Part shown: piece after piece, positions 9,696-17,992 of the stretch | How the letters are laid out: each line of letters starts with the position of its first letter | How positions within the stretch are numbered: the stretch's first letter is position 1 | Source of the DNA: Promethearchaeota archaeon | GTDB taxonomy: Archaea; Asgardarchaeota; Lokiarchaeia; Sigyniarchaeales; SOKP01 | Direction of reading: 5' to 3' | Assembly (NCBI GenBank): GCA_019058445.1 | Contig: JAHPZA010000001.1 | Span: 1-64,000 of the forward strand | Length of the DNA stretch: 64,000 nucleotides | Notes under the pieces: generated by a model | What the model was told of the DNA's origin: nothing | The model's input: only the letters and a program-made list of their open reading frames with translations | The model's database searches: none | Program-made: the position numbers and the translations under genes

Positions 9696-10271
9696 TTGAA
9701 AGATAACGGAATAATAGAGATAACGTTCCACGGAAGAGGTGGTCAAACAGCAATCACAGCAAGTCAGTTGTTAGCTGAATGTGCGTTTGAAAAAGGCTTT
9801 AAAGACACAATTGCAATCCCAATCATTGGTGCTGAAAGGAGAGGTGCCCCAATTCAAGCGTTCACTAAAATATCTGAAAATAAAATGATAAGAACATATG
9901 ACAGCGTTAATAATCCAGATTATATATTAATTTTTGATACATCATTATTAGAGATTCCAAACATCAAGGATAGTATTAAAGAGGGGGTAACACTTATCGT
10001 GGACAGCGTTAATCCATTGAATAAGGCTAAATTACCTAAAAATATTAAAATATACATCGTTGATGCTACGGGTATTTGTATCAAACGAGGATTTATGCAT
10101 TCGAGTGGTCCCATTTTAAATATTCCTATGCTAGGGGCTTTTGGAAAGGTTACAGGATATTATGATCTAAAAACTATGGAGAAAGTCTTCAAGAAGGAAT
10201 TTGGAGAAGAAAGATTAGAAAAAAATATGAATGTAGCTCAAGATGCTTATGAGTCAGTTAAGGAGGTATAA
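9696..10271 (+). CDS. porG: 2-oxoacid:ferredoxin oxidoreductase, gamma subunit
   Basis: The gamma chain of a pyruvate/2-oxoacid:ferredoxin oxidoreductase, about 191 residues. The family signature GRGGQ at the N-terminus, IPIIGAERRGAPIQAF and DNA-level linkage to delta, alpha and beta genes fix the identity. The glycine after GRGGQ is replaced by Thr (GRGGQTAITAS, where most relatives read GRGGQGAV). The frame is open from TTG 9645, but homologues begin just before IEITFHGRGGQ and a TATA box lies at 9659-9669, so TTG 9696 is preferred. It is the first gene of the operon; delta follows after 2 bases. Confidence 0.88.
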   Translation: MKDNGIIEITFHGRGGQTAITASQLLAECAFEKGFKDTIAIPIIGAERRGAPIQAFTKISENKMIRTYDSVNNPDYILIFDTSLLEIPNIKDSIKEGVTLIVDSVNPLNKAKLPKNIKIYIVDATGICIKRGFMHSSGPILNIPMLGAFGKVTGYYDLKTMEKVFKKEFGEERLEKNMNVAQDAYESVKEV

Positions 10272-10273
10272 AA

Positions 10274-10621
10274 ATGGCAGATACTGAGAAATGGAAAAAA
10301 ATAAACAAATCAAGGTCCGAACGCCCAGAAGTTCAAGAATATTCATGTTGGGAAGAATTATCTCCAATCCCCATCTCATTACCGATTGACGGAGCTGGGG
10401 GTACCACGGGAGATTGGCGTACTTTCAGACCAATTATTAAAGAAGGATGTAATAAGTGCGGAATATGTTGGATGTATTGTCCCGAAGGAACAATTCATAA
10501 ACAAGAGGACGGTTCTTTTAAGATTGATTATATGTATTGCAAAGGATGTGGCATTTGTGCAAAAGAGTGTCCAACAAATAATATAGAAATGATAAGAGAG
10601 AGTGATGCAATAGATGATTAA
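10274..10621 (+). CDS. porD: 2-oxoacid:ferredoxin oxidoreductase, delta (ferredoxin) subunit
   Basis: A 115-residue subunit that carries two 4Fe-4S clusters and passes electrons from the thiamine centre to external ferredoxin. The motifs CNKCGICWMYCP and CKGCGICAKECP are both complete. The preceding segment GAGGTTGDWRTFRPI is typical of PorD. A strong Shine-Dalgarno sequence (AAGGAGGT) lies before the ATG, inside the end of the gamma gene. Its stop overlaps the alpha start, which suggests translational coupling. Confidence 0.93.
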   Translation: MADTEKWKKINKSRSERPEVQEYSCWEELSPIPISLPIDGAGGTTGDWRTFRPIIKEGCNKCGICWMYCPEGTIHKQEDGSFKIDYMYCKGCGICAKECPTNNIEMIRESDAIDD

Positions 10622-11873
10622 ACCGGAATTAAAAGATTTTTTACAAAGTGAGGAAACTAAAATTATTAAGGGAAATGTGGCGGCTGCATATGCGGCAAAA
10701 TCTGCAAGAGTCCAGGTGATAAGCGCCTATCCAATTACTCCGCAGACAACAGTCGTTGAAAAATTATCGGAGTTTGTTGATGGAGGTTTAATGCCCGGAA
10801 CCCAATATATTAAAGTGGAATCTGAACACTCAGTACTTGCTTCCCTTGTTGGGGCAAGTATGGCAGGTACAAGAACATTTACAGCTACATCAGGACAGGG
10901 ACTCTTCTATATGTATGAAATGGTTCATTGGACTGCTGGCGTAAGGTTACCTATAGTAATGGCTATAGCCTCCAGAGGTCCAGCACCTCCTTGGAATATT
11001 TGGGCAGATTTTACAGACGTAATTAGCTGTAGAGATACGGGATGGATGAGTGCCTTTTGCGCAAATCATCAAGAAATTTATGATGAGATATTAATGTCAT
11101 ATAAAGTCTGTGAAGACTATGATGTGTTATTGCCAAAATTTGTGGCTTATGGGGGATTTATTTTATCTCATACCTCAAAACCAGTTATAATTGAAGATCA
11201 AGATAAAGTTGATAACTTTTTACCACCATTGCCAGATGAAAAGGGTTGGCCCCATATATGGATCGACCCAAACAGACCACTAATGCATGGGAACCTTATA
11301 ATGCCTTCTGGGTTTTACAGCGAATTTAGAATGATAATTCATGATGCTCTGATAAAATCACAAGAAAAAATTAAAGCAGTTGCAAAGGAATTTGAAAAAA
11401 CATTCGGAAGAAGCTATGGAAATGGACTAATACAGGAATATAAAATGGATGACGCAGATGTTGCTATGCTTAATTATGGTGATTTAGCGTTGCAAATGGA
11501 AGAAGCTGTGGACGCCGTAAGGGATGAAGGATATAAGGTTGGAATGGTAAAATTAAGACATTTTAGACCATTCCCCGTAAAAGATATCGTCGAAATTTCC
11601 AAAAAAGTGAAGGTTTTGGGCGTTATGGACAGAGCCACTGCGTTTGGCTCGCAAACTGGGGGTCCAGTAAGTTCTGAAGTAAAAACAGCCTTACATGGAA
11701 CAAAAGGAACTGCTATGGTGTTTCCCATGATAAATGGAATTGGAGGGAGAGAAGTGACTTTGGAACAACAAAAAGAACAGTTAAAAATACTAATTAAAAT
11801 AAATGAAACTGGAGAATTACCAGAAGATTTACTTTATGGTACTCTCTGGCATGGAAAATTAGAGGTGGATTGA
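10614..11873 (+). CDS. porA: 2-oxoacid:ferredoxin oxidoreductase, alpha subunit
   Basis: A 419-residue alpha chain. Residues near 25-50 (AAKSARVQVISAYPITPQTTVVEKLSEFV) form the family's YPITP motif, and VESEHSVLASLVGASMAGTRTFTATSGQGLFYMYE is the conserved pyrimidine-domain stretch. The C-terminal KLRHFRPFPVKDI and VMDRATAFGSQTGGPVSSEV segments complete the subunit. With the beta chain it oxidatively decarboxylates a 2-oxoacid to acyl-CoA while reducing ferredoxin in the cytoplasm. Pyruvate is the likely substrate from subunit order and sequence type, but 2-oxoisovalerate or another acid cannot be excluded. Confidence 0.93.
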   Translation: MIKPELKDFLQSEETKIIKGNVAAAYAAKSARVQVISAYPITPQTTVVEKLSEFVDGGLMPGTQYIKVESEHSVLASLVGASMAGTRTFTATSGQGLFYMYEMVHWTAGVRLPIVMAIASRGPAPPWNIWADFTDVISCRDTGWMSAFCANHQEIYDEILMSYKVCEDYDVLLPKFVAYGGFILSHTSKPVIIEDQDKVDNFLPPLPDEKGWPHIWIDPNRPLMHGNLIMPSGFYSEFRMIIHDALIKSQEKIKAVAKEFEKTFGRSYGNGLIQEYKMDDADVAMLNYGDLALQMEEAVDAVRDEGYKVGMVKLRHFRPFPVKDIVEISKKVKVLGVMDRATAFGSQTGGPVSSEVKTALHGTKGTAMVFPMINGIGGREVTLEQQKEQLKILIKINETGELPEDLLYGTLWHGKLEVD

Positions 11874-11876
11874 GAA

Positions 11877-12824
11877 ATGGCATCATTAAAGAAAGTAATG
11901 GAAGATGAAATAGCCTGCAAAGAGTGGTTTTTACCTGGTAATGCTTGTTGCGCCGGATGCGGTCTTGAAGTTGCCCTTCGATGGGCTATGAAAGCTTTAG
12001 GACCAGAAGTCGCGATGGTTACTCCGGCCAGTTGTTTGAACGTGGTAATAGGATTATGGCCGAAAACTGCTCCAGACTTTCCTCAATTTAATATGGCATT
12101 TGCTGCAGGAGCAGCCGTGGCAACCGGTTTTGATGCTGCATTTAAAGCAAAGGCACATAAATTCCCAGGGAAAGGTTGGGATAAGATGACTTCAATTTGT
12201 TTTGCTGGAGATGGAGGTACTACAGATATAGGGATACAAGGACTCTCTGGAGCTGCAGAGCGTAATAGTGATATAATCTATGTATGTTACGATAATGAAG
12301 CATATATGAATACGGGGATCCAAAGATCATCAAGTACTCCTCACGGTGCGGTGACTACGACAACAACTTTTGGGAAGGAAAGATATAAAAAGAATCTACC
12401 CGCCATAATGAGAGCTCATGATATTCCTTATGTAGCAACCTGCAGTATCAGTGAACCTTTAGATATTTACGAAAAATTTAAAAAAGCAAAATCTATTAGA
12501 GGTACTAAGTATATCCATATTTTAGCACCTTGTGCTCCTGGGTGGGGTTTTCCTTCAGAGGATACCATTGAAATCGCAAGAATGGCAGTAAAAACCGGAT
12601 TTTGGATACTCTATGAAGTTGAAAATGGTGTGTTAACATTGTCCAAAAAGAGTAAAACTCTGTTGGATCCATCAAAAAGAGTGCCAATTATTGAATATGT
12701 TGCTAATCAAAAACGATTTGCAGGGATTTCTGAAAAAACTTTAATAGAACTTCAAGAACAAATTGACCAAGATTGGGAAAACATCAGTAAAGAAATATTT
12801 TGTCAACAAGAATATTCAAAATAA
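11877..12824 (+). CDS. porB: 2-oxoacid:ferredoxin oxidoreductase, beta (TPP-binding) subunit
   Basis: A 315-residue beta chain that binds thiamine diphosphate and the proximal 4Fe-4S cluster. Visible are NACCAGCGLEVALRWAMKALG (cluster cysteines), PASCLNVVIG, the Mg-TPP motif GDGGTTDIGIQGLSGAAERN followed by CYDNEAYMNTGIQRSSSTP, and LAPCAPGWGFP near the C-terminus. It starts 3 bases after the alpha stop and closes the four-gene operon. AT-rich sequence follows before the TsaC gene, whose reading may be independent. Confidence 0.95.
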   Translation: MASLKKVMEDEIACKEWFLPGNACCAGCGLEVALRWAMKALGPEVAMVTPASCLNVVIGLWPKTAPDFPQFNMAFAAGAAVATGFDAAFKAKAHKFPGKGWDKMTSICFAGDGGTTDIGIQGLSGAAERNSDIIYVCYDNEAYMNTGIQRSSSTPHGAVTTTTTFGKERYKKNLPAIMRAHDIPYVATCSISEPLDIYEKFKKAKSIRGTKYIHILAPCAPGWGFPSEDTIEIARMAVKTGFWILYEVENGVLTLSKKSKTLLDPSKRVPIIEYVANQKRFAGISEKTLIELQEQIDQDWENISKEIFCQQEYSK

Positions 12825-12893
12825 TTTAGGAAGTAATATTTTTTTATATCTTTTTAATTTTATATTATATTTATTCTCAAAAAATGAACTTAC

Positions 12894-13547
12894 ATGGGCT
12901 TTTTAGTTAAACTATCCGGAAATTTAGATATGGATACGGAAATGTTCCTTGAGACCGCGGTAGAGTGGATAATGGAAGGCAAATTAATAGGCTTCCCCAC
13001 CAATTCCGTATATGGATTAGGGGGAGACCCTTTAAATCTTAACTTAGTAGAAAGATTATATAATATAAAATTCCGTGAACGCTCGAAGGGTTTTTTATTA
13101 TTAGTAGCTGGTTTTGAAGAAGCATCTAAAATAGCAGAATTTAACAGTACCGCTAAAAAATTAGCGAATCATTTTTGGCCAGGTCAATTGACATTGATCT
13201 TAAAAAGAAAAGAGCCAAACATAATTCCTTTAGAGGTAACTGCATTCCAAGATACTATAGGGCTAAGAGTGCCGGAAAATAAAGTTTTATTGAAGATATT
13301 AGAGATTTTGAAACAAAAAGGGCAATTTGGAGGGATTATAGGAACTTCAGCGAATTATTCTGGCGAACCTCCTTCTATAAGCGGTGCTGAAGTTGCAAAA
13401 AAATTTCTCGGGACTATAGATTATATTATCGATTCTGGAAATTCACAATCTCAGATTCCTACTACAATTGTAGATTGCACATCTGAAGAGTTGAAATTTT
13501 TGCGAATTGGAAAAATTACTGAAGAAGAAATTATAAGTGTTTTATGA
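12894..13547 (+). CDS. tsaC: Threonylcarbamoyl-AMP synthase (TsaC/Sua5, YrdC domain)
   Basis: A 217-residue YrdC-domain protein that makes threonylcarbamoyl-adenylate from Thr, bicarbonate and ATP, the first step of t6A37 formation on ANN-decoding tRNAs. Motifs: GFPTNSVYGLGGDPLN, KFRERSKGFLLLV (relatives usually have KxRxxxKPL, so the Pro is Gly here), FWPGQLTLILKRK and GIIGTSANYSGEPP. It lacks the C-terminal Sua5 domain, so it is TsaC-sized. KEOPS subunits for the second step lie in the same window (Cgi121 at 14111, Pcc1 at 19421). Confidence 0.9.
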   Translation: MGFLVKLSGNLDMDTEMFLETAVEWIMEGKLIGFPTNSVYGLGGDPLNLNLVERLYNIKFRERSKGFLLLVAGFEEASKIAEFNSTAKKLANHFWPGQLTLILKRKEPNIIPLEVTAFQDTIGLRVPENKVLLKILEILKQKGQFGGIIGTSANYSGEPPSISGAEVAKKFLGTIDYIIDSGNSQSQIPTTIVDCTSEELKFLRIGKITEEEIISVL

Positions 13548-13574
13548 GATATTAGATTTATCACATTTTATTAG

Positions 13575-14105
13575 GTGAGAGAAGCGAAAAACTTCAATTT
13601 ATTAGTATCGACATCAAGATATAATGAAACTAATGCAAGAGCCGAGTTATGGTTTACTTTATTTATAACAGGGGATTCATATCCGATAATTTCAAATTTA
13701 GAATTTTTAGGGTTATTAACAGCTTTATCTAATATCAATGCAAAAAATGTAATTACCAAAATTAAAGAAATTCTAAAAAGAGATCCTAATTTCTTTAAAT
13801 TTATTCTCAAAATTGTACCTATTGATTATGTTTGTGAAACAAATCTAAAAATTATTAGCCAGATTGTGGAGCGCCATTATAATCAGTTTATTGACAAAAC
13901 TGACACATTTAAAATTGATTTAAAGCGTAGAAATAATGATGTTATAGACAGAGACCGCCTTATTGAATATGTTGCGAAAAATATTAAGAATCAAGTGGAT
14001 CTTGAAAATCCGGACAAAATAATACGTATTGAACTTTTAGGCAATTCTTGTGGTATAGCTTTTCTTAGACCTGATGAGATTCTTAGATTAAAAAGTAAGA
14101 ATTAA
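13575..14105 (+). CDS. THUMP-domain protein, Tan1-like tRNA acetylation factor
   Basis: A 176-residue protein matching the archaeal THUMP/Tan1 family. It starts with FNLLVSTSRYNETNARAELWFTL, the conserved N-terminal region. The THUMP domain follows, ending in a segment (DRLIEYVAKNIKNQVDLENPDKIIRIELLG, then SCGIAFLRPDEILRL) typical of RNA-binding THUMP folds. In yeast Tan1 binds tRNA for ac4C12 formation with Kre33; a similar role here is an inference. The start is GTG 13575. It lies 27 bases after the tsaC stop and is convergent with the Cgi121 gene. Confidence 0.85.
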   Translation: MREAKNFNLLVSTSRYNETNARAELWFTLFITGDSYPIISNLEFLGLLTALSNINAKNVITKIKEILKRDPNFFKFILKIVPIDYVCETNLKIISQIVERHYNQFIDKTDTFKIDLKRRNNDVIDRDRLIEYVAKNIKNQVDLENPDKIIRIELLGNSCGIAFLRPDEILRLKSKN

Positions 14106-14110
14106 ATCGG

Positions 14111-14800
14111 TTAATCTAATTTGATTTTTTCCAAACTAAGTAAGGCCATTTTTTCACAAATTAAATCATTTAAAGCAACATAGAGATCTCCTAGTTCATA
14201 GCTCAAGAGAAGGTTATTCTCACTACTTATTTCATAAGATTTTAAAACAGTTATAATTTGGTGATCTGTTAGCTCAAAAAAGTTTTGAATTTTGTTAAAT
14301 TTATCAAGTGATCTTACGTTCAGATTGAGATCTACCTCTTTAGCTTGAAGAATACGGATAATTTCTTTATTTATTTTATCTACATTATTCTCAGGTGTAA
14401 TGATACAATAGAGTACTTCTCCTTTTTTCACTTCTTCATCTTTTATACCAAATGCTTCAATACCAATTTTTATCTGTCGATTTGTAGCCATATAAAGTAA
14501 AAACTCGATATTTTTTTTATTTGAGATATTTAGATCATTACGAAATACTTTTTCCATAAAATAAGCAGCATTAAAAATATGATGTTGGTCTAAAACATAC
14601 TCTTGAGAAAAAAATTGAATAGTAGACTCTTTAAAGGTATCTTGAACTTTTTCAACTACCTCGAAAATTACATCTAATACTTGAACTTTATTTTCTGATT
14701 TCCGTTCATTTATTAATCTAGCTGCTTCAATAGATATTTGATTAATTCCTATAAAATACTTCAAATTTAAGTCTGTTATATTAAATTCTTTAACAATCAT
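14111..14800 (-). CDS. KEOPS complex subunit Cgi121-like
   Basis: A 229-residue protein with the Cgi121/TPRKB pattern: IEFLLYMATNRQIKIGIEAFGIKD matches the conserved strand-helix with the 'lya.tRQI..A....Gi' signature, followed by the small beta segment EVLYCIITPEN. A second helical domain (IQNFFELTDHQIITVLKSYEISSENNLLLSYELGDLYVALNDLI) is longer than in many archaeal Cgi121 proteins. Cgi121 binds Bud32 and recruits the tRNA 3' end to KEOPS. TsaC and the Tan1-like gene next door support a tRNA modification cluster. The family call is from sequence pattern only. Confidence 0.7.
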   Translation of the reverse strand: MIVKEFNITDLNLKYFIGINQISIEAARLINERKSENKVQVLDVIFEVVEKVQDTFKESTIQFFSQEYVLDQHHIFNAAYFMEKVFRNDLNISNKKNIEFLLYMATNRQIKIGIEAFGIKDEEVKKGEVLYCIITPENNVDKINKEIIRILQAKEVDLNLNVRSLDKFNKIQNFFELTDHQIITVLKSYEISSENNLLLSYELGDLYVALNDLICEKMALLSLEKIKLD

Positions 14801-14833
14801 TTTAATTATTCTTTAGATATAATTATAAGAAAG

Positions 14834-15352
14834 TTATTGTAGCTTTAATTTTATGTGATGTTTTTTTTGAAAATCCAGAATTTTTTGCCTATATTTTTTA
14901 GTATATTGATTGCTTGGGGTATGTCCACATTTTCTGCATTTATCGTCGTAAGATGAGTTGATACTTCCGCAATTGGGACACGAATAATAATTTATCATCT
15001 CTATTATCCATTTTTTATATCCTAATTTTACAATTTGAGCTTGAAAATTCCACAAATCAAATCTATGAGCAGCACCAGCCTGAAATTTTTTTATTTCAGT
15101 ACATGGAAATTCAGCACATTCCCCACAAAAATCTATTCCCTTTTTTTGAGCGCAGGAATAAAGCTTGCATGAATCACAATAAGCAACTCGAGTATTTGAA
15201 CGGCAGCCTAAACACCTCATATCTTCAACTGGTGTATTAAATAAACTTGCCAATCTTTCGAGCCTTTTAGGATCTTCAGTGGTACCAATAAAGATAGTAC
15301 AGCTTGGGCAAAACAGACCGCAAACTGCCGCATGCTGTTTAGTATAATTCAT
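14834..15352 (-). CDS. DUF3795-type zinc-binding protein with a C-terminal zinc ribbon
   Basis: A 172-residue Cys-rich protein. The N-terminal CGLFCPSCTIFIGTT...MRCLGCRSNT..YCDSCKLYSCAQKKGIDFCGECAEFPC order of Cys pairs is that of the DUF3795 family, followed by a helix, and then a separate zinc ribbon CPNCGSINSSYDDKCRKCG. No enzymatic motif is seen. It lies between Cgi121 and EcfT on the same strand, but gaps of 33 and 109 bases leave the operon link unclear. Confidence 0.8.
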   Translation of the reverse strand: MNYTKQHAAVCGLFCPSCTIFIGTTEDPKRLERLASLFNTPVEDMRCLGCRSNTRVAYCDSCKLYSCAQKKGIDFCGECAEFPCTEIKKFQAGAAHRFDLWNFQAQIVKLGYKKWIIEMINYYSCPNCGSINSSYDDKCRKCGHTPSNQYTKKYRQKILDFQKKHHIKLKLQ

Positions 15353-15461
15353 AAATAAATTTTCTCCTTTTTAGTATTAATTCATTTTCAAATACTAAAA
15401 CTTTAGTTACAATAATTCATTAAAATTGCAATTTTTATGTTGAATGTTTTAGAATATAGTT

Positions 15462-16229
15462 TTAAACAGGTAAACTCCAAAGTAGCCAATCAGGCATGAT
15501 TGTAAATTGAATTCGCACATAAATTACCATAAGAAAGAAACAAAATAGAAAAAATGTAAAAATCCAATCTTTAAAGGTATATTTAATAGTATAGTAATAA
15601 GTGCGTTCATTAAGGCTCCCGAAAGCTCTCGACTCGAGGGCTTCAGCTACATTAAAGGCTCTTTTAATTGAACATATAATCAAAGGTACTAATAATGGGA
15701 AAAGATTTTTTATTTGATTTATCAATCCACTGGTTTTCATTTCATATCCTCTACTCTGTTGAGCATCCATAATATTTTGAGCTTCAATTGCTATGGTGGG
15801 TACAAATCTAAAAGCTAACGAAAAGGAGAAAGCATATGGATATGGTACTTTCATTGAGATTAAGGATAATGCTAAATCATTAGGATGCACAGTTAAAAAA
15901 AATATTGAAAACGCAGTAATCATAATGCTTATTCTGATTATCATAGCTACCGCATACCCTAAAGAAATAAATATGGTATTTAGTACGATGATCATTAATA
16001 CTAAAAATGAAAGCCCCCGGATACTTCTCATCCACTCTTTAACCATCTTCCCTAATAAAATCATAGGAATCAAGGTTAAAAAAATCAGAAATAAGGGTAC
16101 TATTTCTGTAAACATAAGTGCTGAAATGCTATAAATTATGGAAAACAATAACTTGGCTCTTGGATCTAAATTATGCACAAAGGTATTTTTCTTTTGGAAT
16201 TTAAAGGCGTTTAGAAATTCAAGAGACAC
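15462..16229 (-). CDS. ecfT: ECF transporter transmembrane subunit EcfT
   Basis: A 255-residue membrane protein with about five to six helices, the T-component of an energy-coupling-factor vitamin or metal importer. It contains the two coupling motifs with the Ala-Arg-Gly / Ala-Arg-X core: ALESRAFGS near residue 200 and DAQQSRGYEMKTSG near residue 160, which dock on the two ATPases. The start codon overlaps the stop of the preceding ATPase gene. No S-component (substrate-binding subunit) gene is adjacent, so the substrate is unknown; a group II system sharing one AAT module among several S proteins elsewhere is likely. Confidence 0.9.
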   Translation of the reverse strand: MSLEFLNAFKFQKKNTFVHNLDPRAKLLFSIIYSISALMFTEIVPLFLIFLTLIPMILLGKMVKEWMRSIRGLSFLVLMIIVLNTIFISLGYAVAMIIRISIMITAFSIFFLTVHPNDLALSLISMKVPYPYAFSFSLAFRFVPTIAIEAQNIMDAQQSRGYEMKTSGLINQIKNLFPLLVPLIICSIKRAFNVAEALESRAFGSLNERTYYYTIKYTFKDWIFTFFLFCFFLMVIYVRIQFTIMPDWLLWSLPV

Positions 16230-17098
16230 TAGGTATTTCCACCTCCCACTACATTGGATTTATTTTTTATATAATCCGCAAGAAATTCAGTCATTTTTTC
16301 CTTAGAATAGGTATTATTTGGGCATGGAATTCCTATTTCATTAAGTGCGGTAGTAAATTGACTAATTTGGGGTAAAATTAACGCAGATTTTTTAACTAAA
16401 AACTCATTGGTTATGAGCTTTTTCGTTGGACCATCAGCAATAATTTTTCCATCCGCCATTAAAATCGTTCGGGGGATATATTCCATCGCAAATTCTATAT
16501 TATGTGTTATGATAATAATGGTTTTTCCATTATTCATCTCGTTTTTTATCAATTCGATAAAGAATCTGATTTCTTTCGCATCTTGTCCTAAAGTGGGCTC
16601 ATCAAACACGAGTATATCCGGATCTCTACAAAATATTGACGCTACAGCTAATTTTTTTGTTTCTCCTCCTGAAAGATTCAAAGGTGAGCGCTCCCTGTAT
16701 TTATCTAAATCAAATTTTTTTAAAATTTCATCCGTTTTAGTTTGAGTTTCTTGTTTGCTAAGATTGAGACTTTTTAATGAATATTTAATTTCTTCTTCCA
16801 CAGTGTTGGAAAACACTTGATGTTGAGGATTTTGAAAAATTATACCCACTTTTTGAGAGAGGGTACCTGTTGTTTTGGATTTAATATTTTCCCCATTTAT
16901 ATAAACATTACCGTTTGTTGGCCGTATTAGACCGTTAAACGTTCTAATTAATGTAGTTTTACCCGCCCCATTTTTACCCATAATCCCTACTAGTTCCCCT
17001 TTGTAAATTTTTAAATTGATTTTTCTTAGCGCAACAGTACCATTAAGATATTTATAATCTACATCGTGCACTACAATTAAAGGGTAATTTTGGGACAT
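16229..17098 (-). CDS. ecfA2: ECF transporter ATPase (EcfA, second copy)
   Basis: A 289-residue ABC ATPase. Walker A GKNGAGKTTLIR, Q-loop FQNPQHQVF (the ECF-type FQNP motif), signature LNLSGGETKKLAVAS, Walker B ILVFDEPTLGQD and the H-loop ITHNIEF are all present. The usual signature LSGGQ reads LSGGE. It pairs with the ATPase at 17118 to form the heterodimer that powers EcfT. It lies 19 bases after that gene and overlaps EcfT by one base. Confidence 0.93.
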   Translation of the reverse strand: MSQNYPLIVVHDVDYKYLNGTVALRKINLKIYKGELVGIMGKNGAGKTTLIRTFNGLIRPTNGNVYINGENIKSKTTGTLSQKVGIIFQNPQHQVFSNTVEEEIKYSLKSLNLSKQETQTKTDEILKKFDLDKYRERSPLNLSGGETKKLAVASIFCRDPDILVFDEPTLGQDAKEIRFFIELIKNEMNNGKTIIIITHNIEFAMEYIPRTILMADGKIIADGPTKKLITNEFLVKKSALILPQISQFTTALNEIGIPCPNNTYSKEKMTEFLADYIKNKSNVVGGGNT

Positions 17099-17117
17099 AT
17101 TCTCTCATTTTTTAAGT

Positions 17118-17951
17118 TTATTTTTGAAAATACCTTATCGCGTCATCAATAGAAGCGGGAATATTCTCCTTGAACAAATTTTTACTTTTTAATTTAGAAT
17201 ATACAGAATAAATGACAGGCTTATTAATGTTTAAATTCTGGAAGTTTTCACTATTTAGTACCTCGTCGCGTTTTCCATGTTCAAGGATTCTTGCGTTATC
17301 TAATAATACTATCTCGTTTGCATAAGGAACTACTAAATCCATTCTATGCTCACTAATTATAATCGTCATGTTTTTTTCTGTCTGGATTTTTTTCAAAAGT
17401 TTAATTATTTTTTCAGCCATACTTGGATCGAGCAAAGCAGTGGGCTCATCTAACACTAATACTCTTGGTTCCAACACTAAAATTGAAGCAATGGCAACAC
17501 GTTGTTGCTCTCCACCACTCAGCTCAAATGGAGCCTTATCGACTAAATGTTCAATTTCAGTTAGTTTAATAACGTCTTTAATTCTCCTCTCCATTTCTTC
17601 ACGGGAAACTCCAAGATTTTCCATACCAAAAGCAATTTCATGCTCTACGTTCATTGATATTAATTGATTCTCAGGATTTTGGAAGACAATGCCAATTTCT
17701 GTAGATAACTCAGCAATAGGGATTTCAGCGGTATCTTTTCCTAGAACCTCAACATACCCTCTATAGAATCCAGGATAAAATTGTGGTATTAATCCATTCA
17801 TACAACGAATCAAGGTCGTTTTTCCTGAACCAGTTTGACCACATAATAAAATAAATTTGTTTTCGTCGATCTTCAGATTTATTTCATTTAATTGATATTC
17901 CTTATTTTTTTTATACCGAAAATAAAAATTATGAAATTCAATTAAATGCAT
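17118..17951 (-). CDS. ecfA1: ECF transporter ATPase (EcfA, first copy)
   Basis: A 277-residue ABC ATPase with Walker A GQTGSGKTTLIR, Q-loop FQNPENQLI, signature FELSGGEQQRVAIAS, Walker B VLVLDEPTALLDP and H-loop SEHRMD. It is the partner of the ATPase at 16229. The frame is open from a TTG at 17963, but the ATG at 17951 (MHLIEFHNFYF) begins right before the conserved first strand and is preferred. It follows the DHH phosphoesterase gene after 41 bases, so the ECF module appears attached to the downstream end of the exosome superoperon. Confidence 0.92.
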   Translation of the reverse strand: MHLIEFHNFYFRYKKNKEYQLNEINLKIDENKFILLCGQTGSGKTTLIRCMNGLIPQFYPGFYRGYVEVLGKDTAEIPIAELSTEIGIVFQNPENQLISMNVEHEIAFGMENLGVSREEMERRIKDVIKLTEIEHLVDKAPFELSGGEQQRVAIASILVLEPRVLVLDEPTALLDPSMAEKIIKLLKKIQTEKNMTIIISEHRMDLVVPYANEIVLLDNARILEHGKRDEVLNSENFQNLNINKPVIYSVYSKLKSKNLFKENIPASIDDAIRYFQK

Positions 17952-17992
17952 AACAAACGCCAATCAATAATATTGTTTTATAAAAATTTTTA

